Shown here in pieces: positions 21,769-33,132 of a DNA stretch of 44,231 bases. The DNA lies in assembly GCA_015680685.1 (NCBI GenBank), contig MNCI01016492.1, positions 302,344-346,574 on the forward strand, in the 5' to 3' direction. Source of the DNA: Gnetum montanum. Taxonomy: Eukaryota > Streptophyta > Gnetopsida > Gnetales > Gnetaceae. Made by a program: the position numbers and the translations under genes. The notes under the pieces are model-generated. The model searched no databases and was not told the origin of the DNA. It saw only the letters and a program-made list of their open reading frames with translations. The stretch's first letter is position 1. Every line of letters starts with the position of its first letter.

Positions 21769-22074
21769 AAGAAAGTTCCATGCATTGCATATAATGACAC
21801 AAGGTGTAATTGCATGTAGAAGACCTGGTTTGTACAACATTTAACATTGCCTCCATGCAACCAGTGTGGACAAGTAACCAATATACAAAGATTCCTGTAT
21901 GCAACAACCAAAAGATAGGAAGGCACCCAATGGCTAACAGTTGACCAAGAGAGAAATTCAACTATATGCATGGAACCAATTGAGGGTTTGACTTGCACTT
22001 ACATTGATAACATAGATACATTAGAGTAAGTCCATCATCAAATTCCACGTCTCGACATTGAAAGTATCAACTGG

Positions 22075-23224
22075 GAGAAGTTGGAAATCCCTAACAACTT
22101 TAAGAAAGATCCCCTTGAGTTAAAACCATTACCCATCGGTATGGAGTATACATTTCTTAAAAATGGAAAATCTGTAATTATTAATGCTAAGCTCGCTCCT
22201 CAACAAAAAGAGAGACCACTGGAAATGGTAAAAAAATGGTCAAAAGCCTTTACATGGTCATATCTTGAATTAATTGGAATAGACCCTAGGATATGCTATC
22301 ATAGAATGTACACTGACCCCTCCATGAAGCCTCACCGACAACCATAAAGGCGATTAAATCCAAAGCTGAAGAAAGATATTATAGAAGAAATTGAACAACT
22401 TCTAAAAGTTGGGTTCATTTACCCCATTGCTGATAGTGAATGGGTTAGTCCCTTAGTTATTGTGCCCAAAAAGGGAGGTAAATGAAGGGTGTGTATAGAA
22501 TTTAGGCTACTGAACATGGTAACATTCAAAGACCACTTTCCATTTCCATTTGTCAAACAAGTCCTAGACACCATTGCAAGGCATTGCTACTAGAGTTTTC
22601 TAAATAGGCACAATGGATACAACCAAATCCAAATAGCACCAGAAGACCAAGCCAAGACTACGTTTAGAATTCCTTGGGGGACATTTGCATACATACAGAT
22701 GTCGTTTGGCTTATGTAATGCCCCTGCAATGTTTCAACATTTGGTTCTAAGTATCTTTTAGCAGCAAATAGGGAATGGTGTAGAGGACTTCATGGATAAT
22801 TTATCCACCTATGGAGTAGACTTTGATCAAGCATTGGACCTATTAGAGCAAGTACTAAAATGATGTGTTGAAACCAATTTAAGGATCAACTAGTAAAAAG
22901 GGCATTTAATGGTCCAAGAAGGCATAGTATTAGGTTATAAGATTTCACAAATAGGGATAGAGGTATACCCTAAAAAGTATACCATGAAAAGATTAAATTC
23001 ATCCAAGGAATCACATGCCAACTTGAAACTATAAAAGACAATCGATCATTCCTTTTACACATTGGCTATTATAGAATATTCATTGAGAACTTTTCAAAGG
23101 TTGCAAAATCATTGGTTAAACTAATGAAAACGGATGTACCCTTTGATTGGACTAGGGAATGTGAACTAGCTTTTCAAACTTGAAGCAGAAGCTTGTAGAA
23201 ACACCTATTCTAAAACCTCCTGAC
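22075..23224 (+). pseudogene. pol: Reverse transcriptase of the plus Athila element (broken)
   Basis: The landmarks are KWSKAFTWSYLELIGIDP (about 22235), the RRLNPKLKKDIIEEIEQLL helix (about 22350), WVSPLVIVPKKGG, NGYNQIQIAPEDQAKTTFRIPWG (about 22615-22680), MSFGLCNAPAMFQ (about 22700) and FMDNLSTYG (about 22792). The catalytic YxDD-type motif reads FMDN, so one Asp is changed. A frameshift lies near 23000. It is cut at 23224 by element C within the RT-RNase H join (KPPD). Athila assignment follows from the FGLCNAPATFQ-like motif. Confidence 0.88.
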
Positions 23225-23861
23225 TGAAACACCGTAGAAATTGCGAATCGGCCTTAGGCGAAGATTCACGATTTGGGCAAAAGTTCGAGACAGAAATTCA
23301 GAAGACAGAGCAGGGCAAAGAGGCATGCAGTATCAAGTCTCCAAGTTCCTTACAGATTTCAATCTCACCGTGTTTTCTTTCTTTATGCTACATTACGCAA
23401 CATAGCGTAGTGTCGCTCAGCGTAACTCTATTTAACGTAGCCCACTAGTAGAAAGTAACTTACTTCGACAATTTTGACAAAGTTTAGACTTGTCACATAT
23501 TCTGCTAAGTCTTTTGTTCCAGACCAAGTTTATGCTCCATTATGCAGAGTAGCGTAACGAGCTCCAAGAAAAGCAAAGTCAGAGTGAAAGGAAGCATGGC
23601 AAATCGATCTCTTCTTTTTGCAGATTGGTCGCTTTACACTCATTATGCTACGTAGCATTGATAAGCATAATTTATTGTAAAGTTGATCATTTTTACGCTC
23701 TATTACGCTTCGTGGTGTGAATGAGTGTAAAATAGCTTGAATCAACTACTTACATGCTTTATTGCGCTCCGCTACACAACGAAGTGTAAACAAGTGTAAT
23801 ACAGCGTAAAACTGGCTGAAGCAGTACCAGATACGCATCTGCTATCCACACGCACAATACG

Positions 23862-23889
23862 CCGATGAGCGTATTGTGCATAATCACGG
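23862..23889. repeat. Perfect 11-bp hairpin in U3 of element C 5' LTR
   Basis: GCACAATACGC, six loop bases, then GCGTATTGTGC. The 3' LTR copy (38022-38049) has one changed base, and element A has a compensated version (2862-2889). It lies about 160 bp upstream of the TATA box. Confidence 0.85.
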
Positions 23890-24048
23890 AGTAGCTTTAG
23901 CAGAAGTGGTCGATAGAGTAATTTGCTCCCCTTCCCAAAACGTGACGCGACGTGGCCAATTTCAACATAAAGTTTACCAAGTCAATGGTATTTTGAAGGT
24001 TCGGGACATGTGTCATCAGGGCCATGCTTTCTCCATATGTTGTCGAAC

Positions 24049-24058
24049 TTATAAATAC
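24049..24058 (+). promoter_or_regulatory. TATA box in 5' LTR of element C
   Basis: TTATAAATAC, conserved in the 3' LTR at 38209-38218. Confidence 0.65.
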
Positions 24059-24792
24059 TCTAGTTGGTGAAGAAACAAAGGATCCCGCATCTTTAACTTT
24101 TGGCAGCATCATCTTTTAGTAGAGAAAGAAGACATTTTGTTAGAGCATTGGCAGCAGGAGTGATCAGTCCTTTGGTGAAGACACAGCTCTCTCCATTGGC
24201 AATCATTGGCAGTTTTGAGCAGAGACTACCCAAGGCAAGAGGAGCAGATCAGAGATCAAAAGATCATCTGGTGCAGTTTGCAAGTTTTATTGATCAGAAA
24301 CAGTTGATCGATAGATGTCAGAGCTTGACCTTCCTTGCATCCCATCTCTAGCTTACGAGGTAGATCGAACTCCATTCTGTACTCCTTGTTGAACAGTTTT
24401 CTTGTTATTTTGTGTATGCTTCGCACAAGATAAGCAGAGCTTTTCCATTGGAAATTTGCATACAATATACCCATTTTTCGGGTCAAAGTACAGATCTTGG
24501 AATTGTGCATTTTTCTTAAATCCGATCCTTCTTGTCGTGTTGACGTTGTTGTTATCTACATTATTTTCTTCTTCTTTGGTGATTCATCTAATCAGATTCT
24601 TCCACGGAATATCTACAATATTCGTCGATTTACTGATTGAGTATGTCCCTGTCTGATCGACGAGACCGTTCAGGGCACTGCGGATTTGTTTTCTCTAGCA
24701 CAGCCCTCACACGAACCCGTGGTTAAGACTGTGTACATGGATTTTTGTTTGGTATTTTCCAACTACCAACATTTTCTGTCGTTACAGTTTTC

Positions 24793-24810
24793 TGGCGCTA
24801 GAAGGAGGGC
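24793..24810 (+). other. Primer binding site of element C
   Basis: TGGCGCTAGAAGGAGGGC, six bases after the LTR end, identical in its first 17 bases to that of element A. The tRNA is not identified. A leader of about 230 bases without a gene follows to 25040. Confidence 0.7.
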
Positions 24811-25040
24811 CTAGGCTCCGATTCATATTTCTGACAGGTAGCCCTATAAGCAATCTGTACCTGTATCTCTAAAAACGTAAATGTAATACCCCTAGGGAAG
24901 TTTACGAAAAAATCGTATGGTGTAGATCAGTCACTGTAATGATTCCTTTGGAATCCTACAGGGTAAAGAGCCTAATCGTGATCTTCTTTGTCCATCGCCT
25001 TTTAGATCCAGTCGCTTATTGTCACTGATTTATCTGATCA

Positions 25041-27285
25041 ATGGATTCTACATACGTAACCATAGCCACCATGACCACTACCGATTTGGGTGCCACATCT
25101 ATGAATCCCATCGCCGCCACCGGGCCAGCTTCTGGTGTTATAGGACCTTAGGGACCATCGCGCCATTCATTAAGATTATAGGGAAAAGACCTTGTATTCA
25201 CCATCGTGATTCCTGAAGAATATAATTTTACTTGCGTCAAGATCCAAGCAAAGCTTGCTCTTAGCCGAGCCGAGATCAAAGCGAAACGAAATTTTGAGTT
25301 GGTCCACAGAGGGGGTCAAGATTTTACCCCCACCACTTAGGACATTATCCCCCTAACTAACGATTATCATGAAATCCTGACCCAACTGGTCATGGCTAAG
25401 AGTCAGGCTATGCGATCCATGCTAGAACCTCAGAACGGGGAGGAGGAAGATGAACTCGCAGCCCAGTCTGAACATTCGTATCATACTCTTAGTCCCCATA
25501 CGTACATAAATCCCCTATTTCCTCTCGCAGGAGAAGCCGCCCACCTTAATCCAGCCATGACCACCCAAGCCCACATTCCTATCATCCCATAGGTCACTAC
25601 GTAATCATCAGTCCTGCAGGTGCAAATACCATCCCAAAACAACATGGGGCCAGCCTCATCACCATGTGTAATCAATATTCCGTTGATGGTACTGACATCC
25701 ACCGCACCCTATTACATCCCCCAAGTGCAACATCATGCCATGCCTACGACCCACCTGACACAAAATCTAGTGCAAACCTTTTTGTTGCCGCCCCCTGCAA
25801 GGCAATCCACTGTTCAGTCATAGCAATCCATTCAACAGCCCACGGCTGGTCAGTGGATCCCGCCCATCTCACATAATCAACCCGCGTTATACAGTGCGTA
25901 AGCCTTAGTCGCACCCACCACGCATGTCTCACAATACCCTTACAATCTTCCTACGCACCCGGCAACAGCTAATCCCTCTGCTCAGCCTGGTGGGTGGTGG
26001 TTTCCACAGGCAGCTCCATCCACGGGGATAGTCCCTACTGCACCACCTGTCAGCCAAGCCATCGCCACATTTCCATTCCCTAGTACAAGTCTTCCTGTCC
26101 AACCCCCGGCTCCTCCTACGCAGACTTCTTCATCACCAAGTCTAGACCAACCCTTTTTACTCATCTAGACCCTTACTGAGGAAGTCAAACGCCTTAAAGC
26201 TACTGGCTCTGATACCATACAGATCATGGATTTTTATCAGGATGATCCCATCAGTCCAGCATTTTACCAAATATAATGGGGAAGGTGATTCCAACGTCCA
26301 CCTGGTCGCCTTTAGGTCTGAATCCTTGCTATTACAACAATGGCCACATACTATTATACGTGTCTTTGCAATGTCTTTGGCAGGTAAGGCTTTGGATTGG
26401 TATCAAGCCCTCCCTCATTCCTCCATCTCAAGCTTGGAAGAATTTCTGACACAATTTGTGACTCGTTTTAAGTACAATTTAAAACCAGAGGTCACATTGG
26501 AGTAGCTCATGGGGGTGAAACAAGACCCACTCGAGTTGGTCCAAAAGTTTATACAATGATGGAGTGCCACTCTAAACGAAATCCGTGAACCTATCGCGAA
26601 AGCCCACTTGCTAGCTATCTTCAAAGGAGTGGTTAATGACTTCATCAGGTCTAAGCTGTATTACCTTGCCCCTAGCACCTTGAGTCAGGCTTTTTCCCAA
26701 ACTAGGAGCATCCAGGATGCTGCAGAGGCTAGCAAAGACCCAGCGTATGTAGCCTATAAAAACGCTAACAACAAGGGTAAGGAAAAAGATAAAGCAACAA
26801 CAATGACGGTAGTTGAGTTGGCTGAAGGCGCTAAGGACAAGGATAAGAAAGCACCCGCAGCGTCCCCCGAGACCACAGCTAGCGCAAGCAACACTGGTCA
26901 GGACATACCTGCCCCCGAAAAGCCCTCCCAGCCAAAGCCAAACTTTGAGCGTAAAGATCACTCAAAGTATACAGCCCTGCCTATAAAACATTCGGAACTG
27001 TTGAAACAATTGTTAGGGGCTGGATACATTCAGAATAAGAAGGTATCTGAAGAAGCTCTCCAACGTCATAGGTGTCATTGTGAATTGCTGAAGAACCCTT
27101 CTTTAAACTTGCCCAACGAACCACCAGTGCCGAGGTCTTTTAGTCTGGACCGTTTCTGTGACTACCACCAGTTGTGTGGTTATGACACAGATTATTGCTG
27201 GGCAGTGAAAGACGACATTCAACGCATGATTGAAGATGGTTCTCTAAACCTAGACGGCAATAGTCCAACTCGTCCCGAAAACTAG
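25041..27285 (+). pseudogene. gag: gag of element C (several stops)
   Basis: It starts at the ATG 25041 (MDSTYVTIATMTTTDLG), matching the gag start of A. An N-terminal part is followed by a Pro/Gln/Thr-rich linker (about 25540-26150). The gag core has FTKYNGEGDSNVHLVAFRSE, KALDWYQALPHSSIS and FVTRFKYNL (about 26250-26480). A Lys/Ala-rich linker follows (about 26770-26950). The end has an unusual zinc-knuckle-like motif, FCDYHQLCGYDTDYC (about 27155), of the CxxH...C type seen in Tat gag proteins. Stops lie at about 25148, 25590, 26504 and 26558, and there are frameshifts, so it is not functional. The open stretch 26608-27285 is the best preserved part. Gag would form the particle and bind the RNA. 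Confidence 0.9.
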
Positions 27286-27288
27286 GCG

Positions 27289-27945
27289 TTGGATGTGTAC
27301 AAGGACCTGTTAAATGCAAATAACGCACCGTACACAATCAACATGGTAATTACGGATAGTGAAGGAAAGGTTTCGCCTAAGCAGCCCTTCATTTTACGCG
27401 TACCTACTACTTCACCCCAGGGGGCAAGCTCTTCATCGGTAGCTAGTGGTGTCTCGAGGCCACCGTTTGTTATCTGGGCGTCCTCGCCAGCTTTAACTCA
27501 GCCTCGCGCTAACAGTAAAGCCGAGGCCATGTCTGCGCCTACCCCTAAGGCACCTTTCATCCTTAGGGTACGAAAACCACCAGCTGCTCCTTTTACATAG
27601 GGGCAAGCTTCTAGCCATCACCATCAATCACCACCAAATAAAAAAAAGGAAGGAGATGCATCAGTCAATGCCACCAAAAACCCTACTATGCTAGGCTTCC
27701 CTAAGCCTAGGCCCTTGGCCTCTATCCCTGCGCCTATGCCTTCTGGGTAAGACAAAGGTATAGAAATGCAGTCACCTACCCTCGACAGGAAGAAACACAA
27801 CTCTTCGACTGACGCTATTCCACCTCGGGAGATTCGTCTCTTAGGGCGAATGGAAGAAGACAGAGGGGATAAACAACCCAGCCAAGATCGGGACCTCCTC
27901 GATGCATTTACGTAGGTCAAGCAAGCTCTAAAATAGAAGAACACA
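27289..27945 (+). pseudogene. gag-protease linker of element C
   Basis: The frame goes on after the TAG at 27283 with a Pro/Ser/Ala-rich stretch holding two copies of a PFILRV motif (about 27385 and 27555), then a charged part up to the protease. Stops at about 27598, 27748, 27913 and 27931 break it. The repeated PFILRV block, each followed by a Pro/Ser/Ala-rich run, may be a linker between gag and protease. I do not recognise a domain. Confidence 0.6.
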
Positions 27946-28743
27946 ACGTTGAGCCTTTATGATCTGCTCATGACATCTCAAAAACATTATGAGGCTATGG
28001 TTTGCATGCTGACATCCATACCAGTGGATAAAAGCTTACCAGCAGAAGAGGAAGCAATACATGCTGTCATGCTTTCCCCCACTACTGAGCAACCTAAACC
28101 AACCCCTCTAACCTTTCATGATAAATCCATCAAAGATGATCTAGAGAAAGGTCAAGTAACGACAGAACCCATGTTTATCACCATTCGGGTCGGTCAATAT
28201 TGGATCCGGAGGGTGCACGTTGACGATGGCGCGGCTGCAAATGTCATCCTTTATCCTATAGTGGATAAGTTGGGCCTGGTTGACCAGGTCATTCCTACAA
28301 TGACATCGTGCCTGAAGTCATTCAACGAGGCACGGGTGCAAGTCAAGGGGATGGTGCGTATTGAATTTGTGACAGGGGATCAATTCCCAACAGACGCCAC
28401 ATTTCTTGTTGTCGAGGAGATGCCCGGTTTCAACCTGATCCTGGGGAGGTCCTGGCTAGCCCAACTTAGGGCAGTTTCATCACCAATACATCAAGAGATT
28501 CAGCTCCCTTACACAGGGGGATAAGTTGTAATACATGGTGATGAAACATCCCCTAGGACTGTCAACAACGTAGAGGAGGAACGGGGTTCAGAGATCGAGA
28601 TGCCCGAGAACCAAACTCATGTCCGAACTCCCGAACAAACCGAAACGAATGATGACAGCCTAGCCTGGGCCGACCTAACATTTTAGGAAGATGGTATGGA
28701 GGAGTTAGATCACAAATCTCCCCACCCTTATGCATCACTAAAT
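27946..28743 (+). pseudogene. pro: Aspartic protease of element C
   Basis: An open frame (27949-28524) gives an N-terminal helix-like part, then the retropepsin fold: IRRVHVDDGAAANVILYPIV (active-site region, about 28207-28262), GDQFPTDATFLVVEEMPGFN and LILGRSWLAQL (about 28437). The usual D-S/T-G active site reads DDGAA here; Tat proteases can vary at this place. A TAA at 28522 and a TAG at about 28684 break an otherwise continuous acidic tail that runs to about 28743 and matches element B. The tail ends at AAT|GTAAAG, a possible splice donor. Function: Gag-Pol cleavage. Confidence 0.85.
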
Positions 28744-29014
28744 GTAAAGACCATCAAGAAACAATTGCGAATTAGCGATTGATCTGAGCGACATTTACGC
28801 ACATCATCATACTTCCACTAGTTTTCCGCTTACACTTATTAGATTCGATTGACACTTTACTTTAATATACATACATATACTTATGCTTTTTGTCTATTAC
28901 GCTATTTATATTCCTCGTTTTACGTCATTTACGCTCCTTGATTTCTACTAGTCATATTAGCACAGTTACGCAGGTATGTACATCTTTATCAATTACACTT
29001 CCACACTTATGAAG

Positions 29015-29072
29015 ATGGCCCACAATGGCCTAAAACTAGAGACGGCCCACAATGGCCTTAAACTAGTAATTC
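29015..29072 (+). repeat. Two copies of GGCCCACAATGGCCTAAAACTAG-type repeat
   Basis: Two adjacent units with CACAATGGCC(T)TAAACTAG sit about 195 bp beyond the 3' end of the antisense gene. This matches the place of the 3865-4015 array in B. Single related cores occur at about 31749 and 32230. Confidence 0.75.
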
Positions 29073-29266
29073 CATTCCACAGTAACGCAACCTAGTCAAA
29101 GTTTTTAACAACCCTTCTTACACTTTGCGTAAATCAAGACATAAAACTAATAAAGACATAAAAATAAATAAAATTTAAAATCATACAAAAAATCTCATGA
29201 TTAATCTTGCCAACATTCATATAGCCATTGTTCAGTTTCATCAATAAAATTATGTGTTAATCATAA

Positions 29267-31967
29267 TTACGCATCCCCCCTGGTACCACTGTCACCCATA
29301 TCCCTTAGGTCTACCTCTAAGCCTAAGAAATCATCCTCAAGTGGGCCATCCCTTCTAGAAGGTATTCCTTTATGAGGAATATCATCTTCACGAGGTCCTT
29401 GCTCTAATGCTGGCTCCTCAAGAGGACGGTCTACATCATTACGCTCTTCTTCCTGTACTTGCTCATCATTCTGTTTGCCTTCTTCATCCACTCCTTGTAC
29501 CTATATACAGTAAATACATAAGGAAAATCCGTAATAGGATAAATCAGAAAATTTAAAGTCAATAACACCCAAACTTACTCGTGATGGTCCTGCTTCTGCA
29601 GGAAAGGGGAGCTGATCTAAACCGACCCATAGGTGCTGCATAATTTCATCTTCAGTTAATTTAGACCATACACCATTCCCCAGATCAGTTCCAGCCTTCA
29701 CCTTCCCTTTCTCCACACTAGTCCATCGAGGTGGTTCAGGGAAGAAGGTAGGGACTGTAGTCTCGCCCCCAGGGAGAGCAATCTCTCTTTCCAGGGACGC
29801 GCTTACTATCACCTGCTCCTGGAACTTCTCGAAGGCTTTAGATGTGCCAATGACATTGAGGAATACCTGCAAGGATTAAGCTTCGATGGCAGAATCTCGG
29901 TAGTGCTGACGATAAGCGATACTCTCTCACTTATACAGATTCTTGTGATCTTTTTCCTTCTACCCCCACTCTAGCACACTTGTGCAAAAATCCTTCCAAT
30001 CTTGGCTTTTCTGGGCCAACAGCTCTATTTGCATCCTTTGCTCCACCAATTCCCAACTGGTTTGCACGTTGTTCCTAACTGTGGTCCAAGAGCAAGCGTA
30101 GTCAATAACAGCTGTACGCCAGTCTCCATCACCCGTTTCCCATGCCTGTAGGAATTCACACCATGATTTTAGGTCTCTGACCTCTTTGGTCAGAGACACC
30201 CTTTCCTTCTCTGACCTTTGCAGTCTCCTTCTTGGTCCCCAGCCACTCCTCCAGCTTTTCCTGATATTTGAGGCTCCTCCTCGCTCTTTCCTCTATGGGA
30301 AGACTGTCAGAGGGGATGCCGAAGAGGTCAGCAAACAACTGAGCATTAATATCAAAATTCACATGCACGTGATGCATGTGCATGCCAAAATCCTTAGCCC
30401 TCTCACTGAAGGAGTTGACCAAGGTTAACATTTCGCTAGTCGAGACATCAAGAGTTATGGTCAGAAATAAATGCATTAGCCTCACTTCCCGCAGCTTGGT
30501 GACCAATGCAATTGGGGCCGCTGCGTTGCCAAGCCAATGTTATGCTTCCTTAATGTCGCCATAGCGGAAAAGGAGGGTATTCGCCTCGTGGCCGAAAATT
30601 GTAATGGTAATCTCCCAGGATTCCCTAACTGAACAACGCAAGACATATGTCTAAGTAGCAAAAACACTATTATGTAACGTTTTAAAGACAAAACAAAAAC
30701 AATATACTATCCTGTAAATAACAGTAGCAACAAAACCTTATCAGGGCCAAATGGCAAAGGAAATGGAGGAAGTTTCCTCTGCATGTCCGCGACGGTAAGG
30801 GGCGGGTCCAAAGTCCATTCTTCATGTAACCACCGGAGGTTCTGACAATTCTGGAAAGAATCAGCATAATGGGTGGGATACTCATGGATGTCAAAGGACA
30901 TCTACCCCATTACACCGGCCCATACGTTGCTGGTGGAGGTAAACTCCTTTATCGCTGTTTCGGTCCAGGTCAATGTATCACCATTGCTCACTAATCCTTT
31001 TTCGTTAATAAAAAACCTGTATCATATGATGCATTATTCTCTTACGCTTCGTAAATCCAGGCATTAGAAAGATATTGACAATACTGCCAGCAAAACAACT
31101 TACCCACCCGAATAATACACTGTGCCTGGTGGGTTCTGAAAGTAAGTTGAGACATGGTGGGCCACGAAAAAAAGTGTTGTATGCATGGTAACAGCTAAAC
31201 CTAGCCATTTCCTAGATCCAACTTAAGCGCCTCAACCCTCTGGTGCTAAGTTTGCGGTCTTGGGGACAACCAGTATCGATGGTCCCGTCTGTCAAGAAAG
31301 CCAGGATTCCCTGCCTAGAACCCACTAACAGGTGCTTCAAAATAGTGCCAACCACATCCACTGATAGATGCGACCACACAATAATACTGTAGTTACACAG
31401 CAAAAACTGCAGCAACTCCAACGCACCCTTTCGGAACCATATAGCCCTCCCCTGCAATCGAGTTTGAGGGGGAGGAACGTTGGGCACGATCGGGTTTATA
31501 CAACATAAAACCCCAACTATGTCCAGGACGATTAAGACAGGTTTCAACATAATACTATACACACAAACATAAACACATTATTATCTAGATTTTGATTCCA
31601 TCCTTAAATTATAGAAAATTTACAAATTCTGCTCTAGCTATACAGCTGAAATCGCCTAAACCCTTGTAATAGTACAAGGTTTGTCCCTGACAGCGGCAAT
31701 AGACGCAATACTATTGTATAAACCCTCGTTTTAATGCGAGGTCCATAGCCTAAAACTCTAATTTACGCAGAATGACGTAAAAAGAATAAACATCGCAAAG
31801 AAGAAGCATATCACAGAAAGCAACATAAATAAGCCAAAGATGGCCTACTGATTCAGGGGAGCGACATCCCTTACTTCAAACAAAGCCTGTGAAGCATGCT
31901 GCAAGCTCCCTTGTATCTTGTCTATCTTTGCCAATTTTGTGTTCTTCCCTCTTTCTTTCAGTGCCAT
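29267..31967 (-). pseudogene. Antisense multi-exon gene with FCP1/NIF-like domain (element C copy)
   Basis: Proposed exons (minus): 31967-31849, 31554-31104, 31016-30737, 30650-29579 and 29500-29267. Exon 1: basic leader (MALKERGKNTKLAKID). Exons 2-3: NIF-like domain with LIVLDIVGVLCC (about 31530), a variable loop, FLLCNYSIIVWSHL (about 31400), a frameshift near 31210, then LFFVAHHVSTYFQNPPGT (about 31160), where active members have a VDDSP-like motif before NPP. The donor GG|GTAAGT (31103) joins acceptor ACAG (31017) in phase 2, as in B. Exon 4: unknown domain (NAQLFADLFGIPSDS), charged helices, coiled-coil-like SLTKEVRDLKSWCEFL, GGETTVPTF. Donor CGA|GTAAGT (29578) joins acceptor TATATAG (29501) in phase 0 to an acidic tail. 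Stops and two frameshifts are present. Compared with B it lacks about 1 kb between the unknown domain and the coil. Confidence 0.75.
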
Positions 31968-32447
31968 TGTTGCAGTCCTCACACCTTCACGCCTTTGCAA
32001 ATAACATGTTGCAATCTTTTGTTCTTTCTTCTTCTCTCTGTGACAGTTGAGAATTCAAGTTCGCGATAGCCAACAGCCCGTTTTCAAAAAGAACTGTCTA
32101 CTTATATGTGAAATTAACCGACTTGATGCCCGATTAAAATGGGACTTTCCTAAATGCTGGTATCAGCATAAGATGGAACTCGAAAATCAAGGCATTAATG
32201 CGGCAGATATCACATGCGCCACTGTCCGAAATAACGTTAAACTACCACACCTTATCACCTCGTAATTAGGTAGCATTAATTACAAGCTATTCACAATATT
32301 CAAAATTCAGTTAGCTTTTCACGTTCGAAAACACTGCATCATGCTTTCTCCTAATCATTTACGCATTTGGTGATTTTGCAGGATGGTTGGCAAATGGATG
32401 CAACTTTTTCAGCACCCCTGACTTTAACAGGTCCATACGGGAGAGTA

Positions 32448-33132
32448 NNNNNNNNNNNNNNNNNNNNNNNNNNNNNNNNNNNNNNNNNNNNNNNNNNNNN
32501 NNNNNNNNNNNNNNNNNNNNNNNNNNNNNNNNNNNNNNNNNNNNNNNNNNNNNNNNNNNNNNNNNNNNNNNNNNNNNNNNNNNNNNNNNNNNNNNNNNNN
32601 NNNNNNNNNNNNNNNNNNNNNNNNNNNNNNNNNNNNNNNNNNNNNNNNNNNNNNNNNNNNNNNNNNNNNNNNNNNNNNNNNNNNNNNNNNNNNNNNNNNN
32701 NNNNNNNNNNNNNNNNNNNNNNNNNNNNNNNNNNNNNNNNNNNNNNNNNNNNNNNNNNNNNNNNNNNNNNNNNNNNNNNNNNNNNNNNNNNNNNNNNNNN
32801 NNNNNNNNNNNNNNNNNNNNNNNNNNNNNNNNNNNNNNNNNNNNNNNNNNNNNNNNNNNNNNNNNNNNNNNNNNNNNNNNNNNNNNNNNNNNNNNNNNNN
32901 NNNNNNNNNNNNNNNNNNNNNNNNNNNNNNNNNNNNNNNNNNNNNNNNNNNNNNNNNNNNNNNNNNNNNNNNNNNNNNNNNNNNNNNNNNNNNNNNNNNN
33001 NNNNNNNNNNNNNNNNNNNNNNNNNNNNNNNNNNNNNNNNNNNNNNNNNNNNNNNNNNNNNNNNNNNNNNNNNNNNNNNNNNNNNNNNNNNNNNNNNNNN
33101 NNNNNNNNNNNNNNNNNNNNNNNNNNNNNNNN
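32448..33132. other. Assembly gap (685 N)
   Basis: A run of N replaces most of the RT of element C. No sequence can be read. Any open frame drawn across it is an artefact. Confidence 0.99.

Larger units (their letters stand above)
23225..24786 (+). repeat. 5' LTR of element C (1562 bp)
   Basis: It starts TGAAACACCGTAG and ends GTCGTTACA. It aligns over its full length with 37385-38946, with differences mainly C/T and G/A. The U3 holds TACGCT/AGCGTA-type inverted repeats and the 11-bp hairpin at 23862-23889. Confidence 0.95.
28744..32381 (+). other. Proposed sense intron between protease and RT of element C
   Basis: A possible donor AAT|GTAAAG at 28744 and a good acceptor GATTTTGCAG ending at 32381 flank about 3.6 kb without sense coding. 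After the acceptor, phase 0 gives FSAPLTLTGPYGRV, which aligns with LSMPLALANPHGKL after the acceptor of element B. An intron between PR and RT is known for Ogre elements of the Tat lineage. The donor is less sure than the acceptor. Confidence 0.5.

Noticed and set aside
23530-24656. Open frames in the LTR of element C, repeated at 37690-38816.
   Set aside because: Both copies lie in LTR sequence around the TATA box, the frames are short and carry no domain; duplication is due to the LTR pair.
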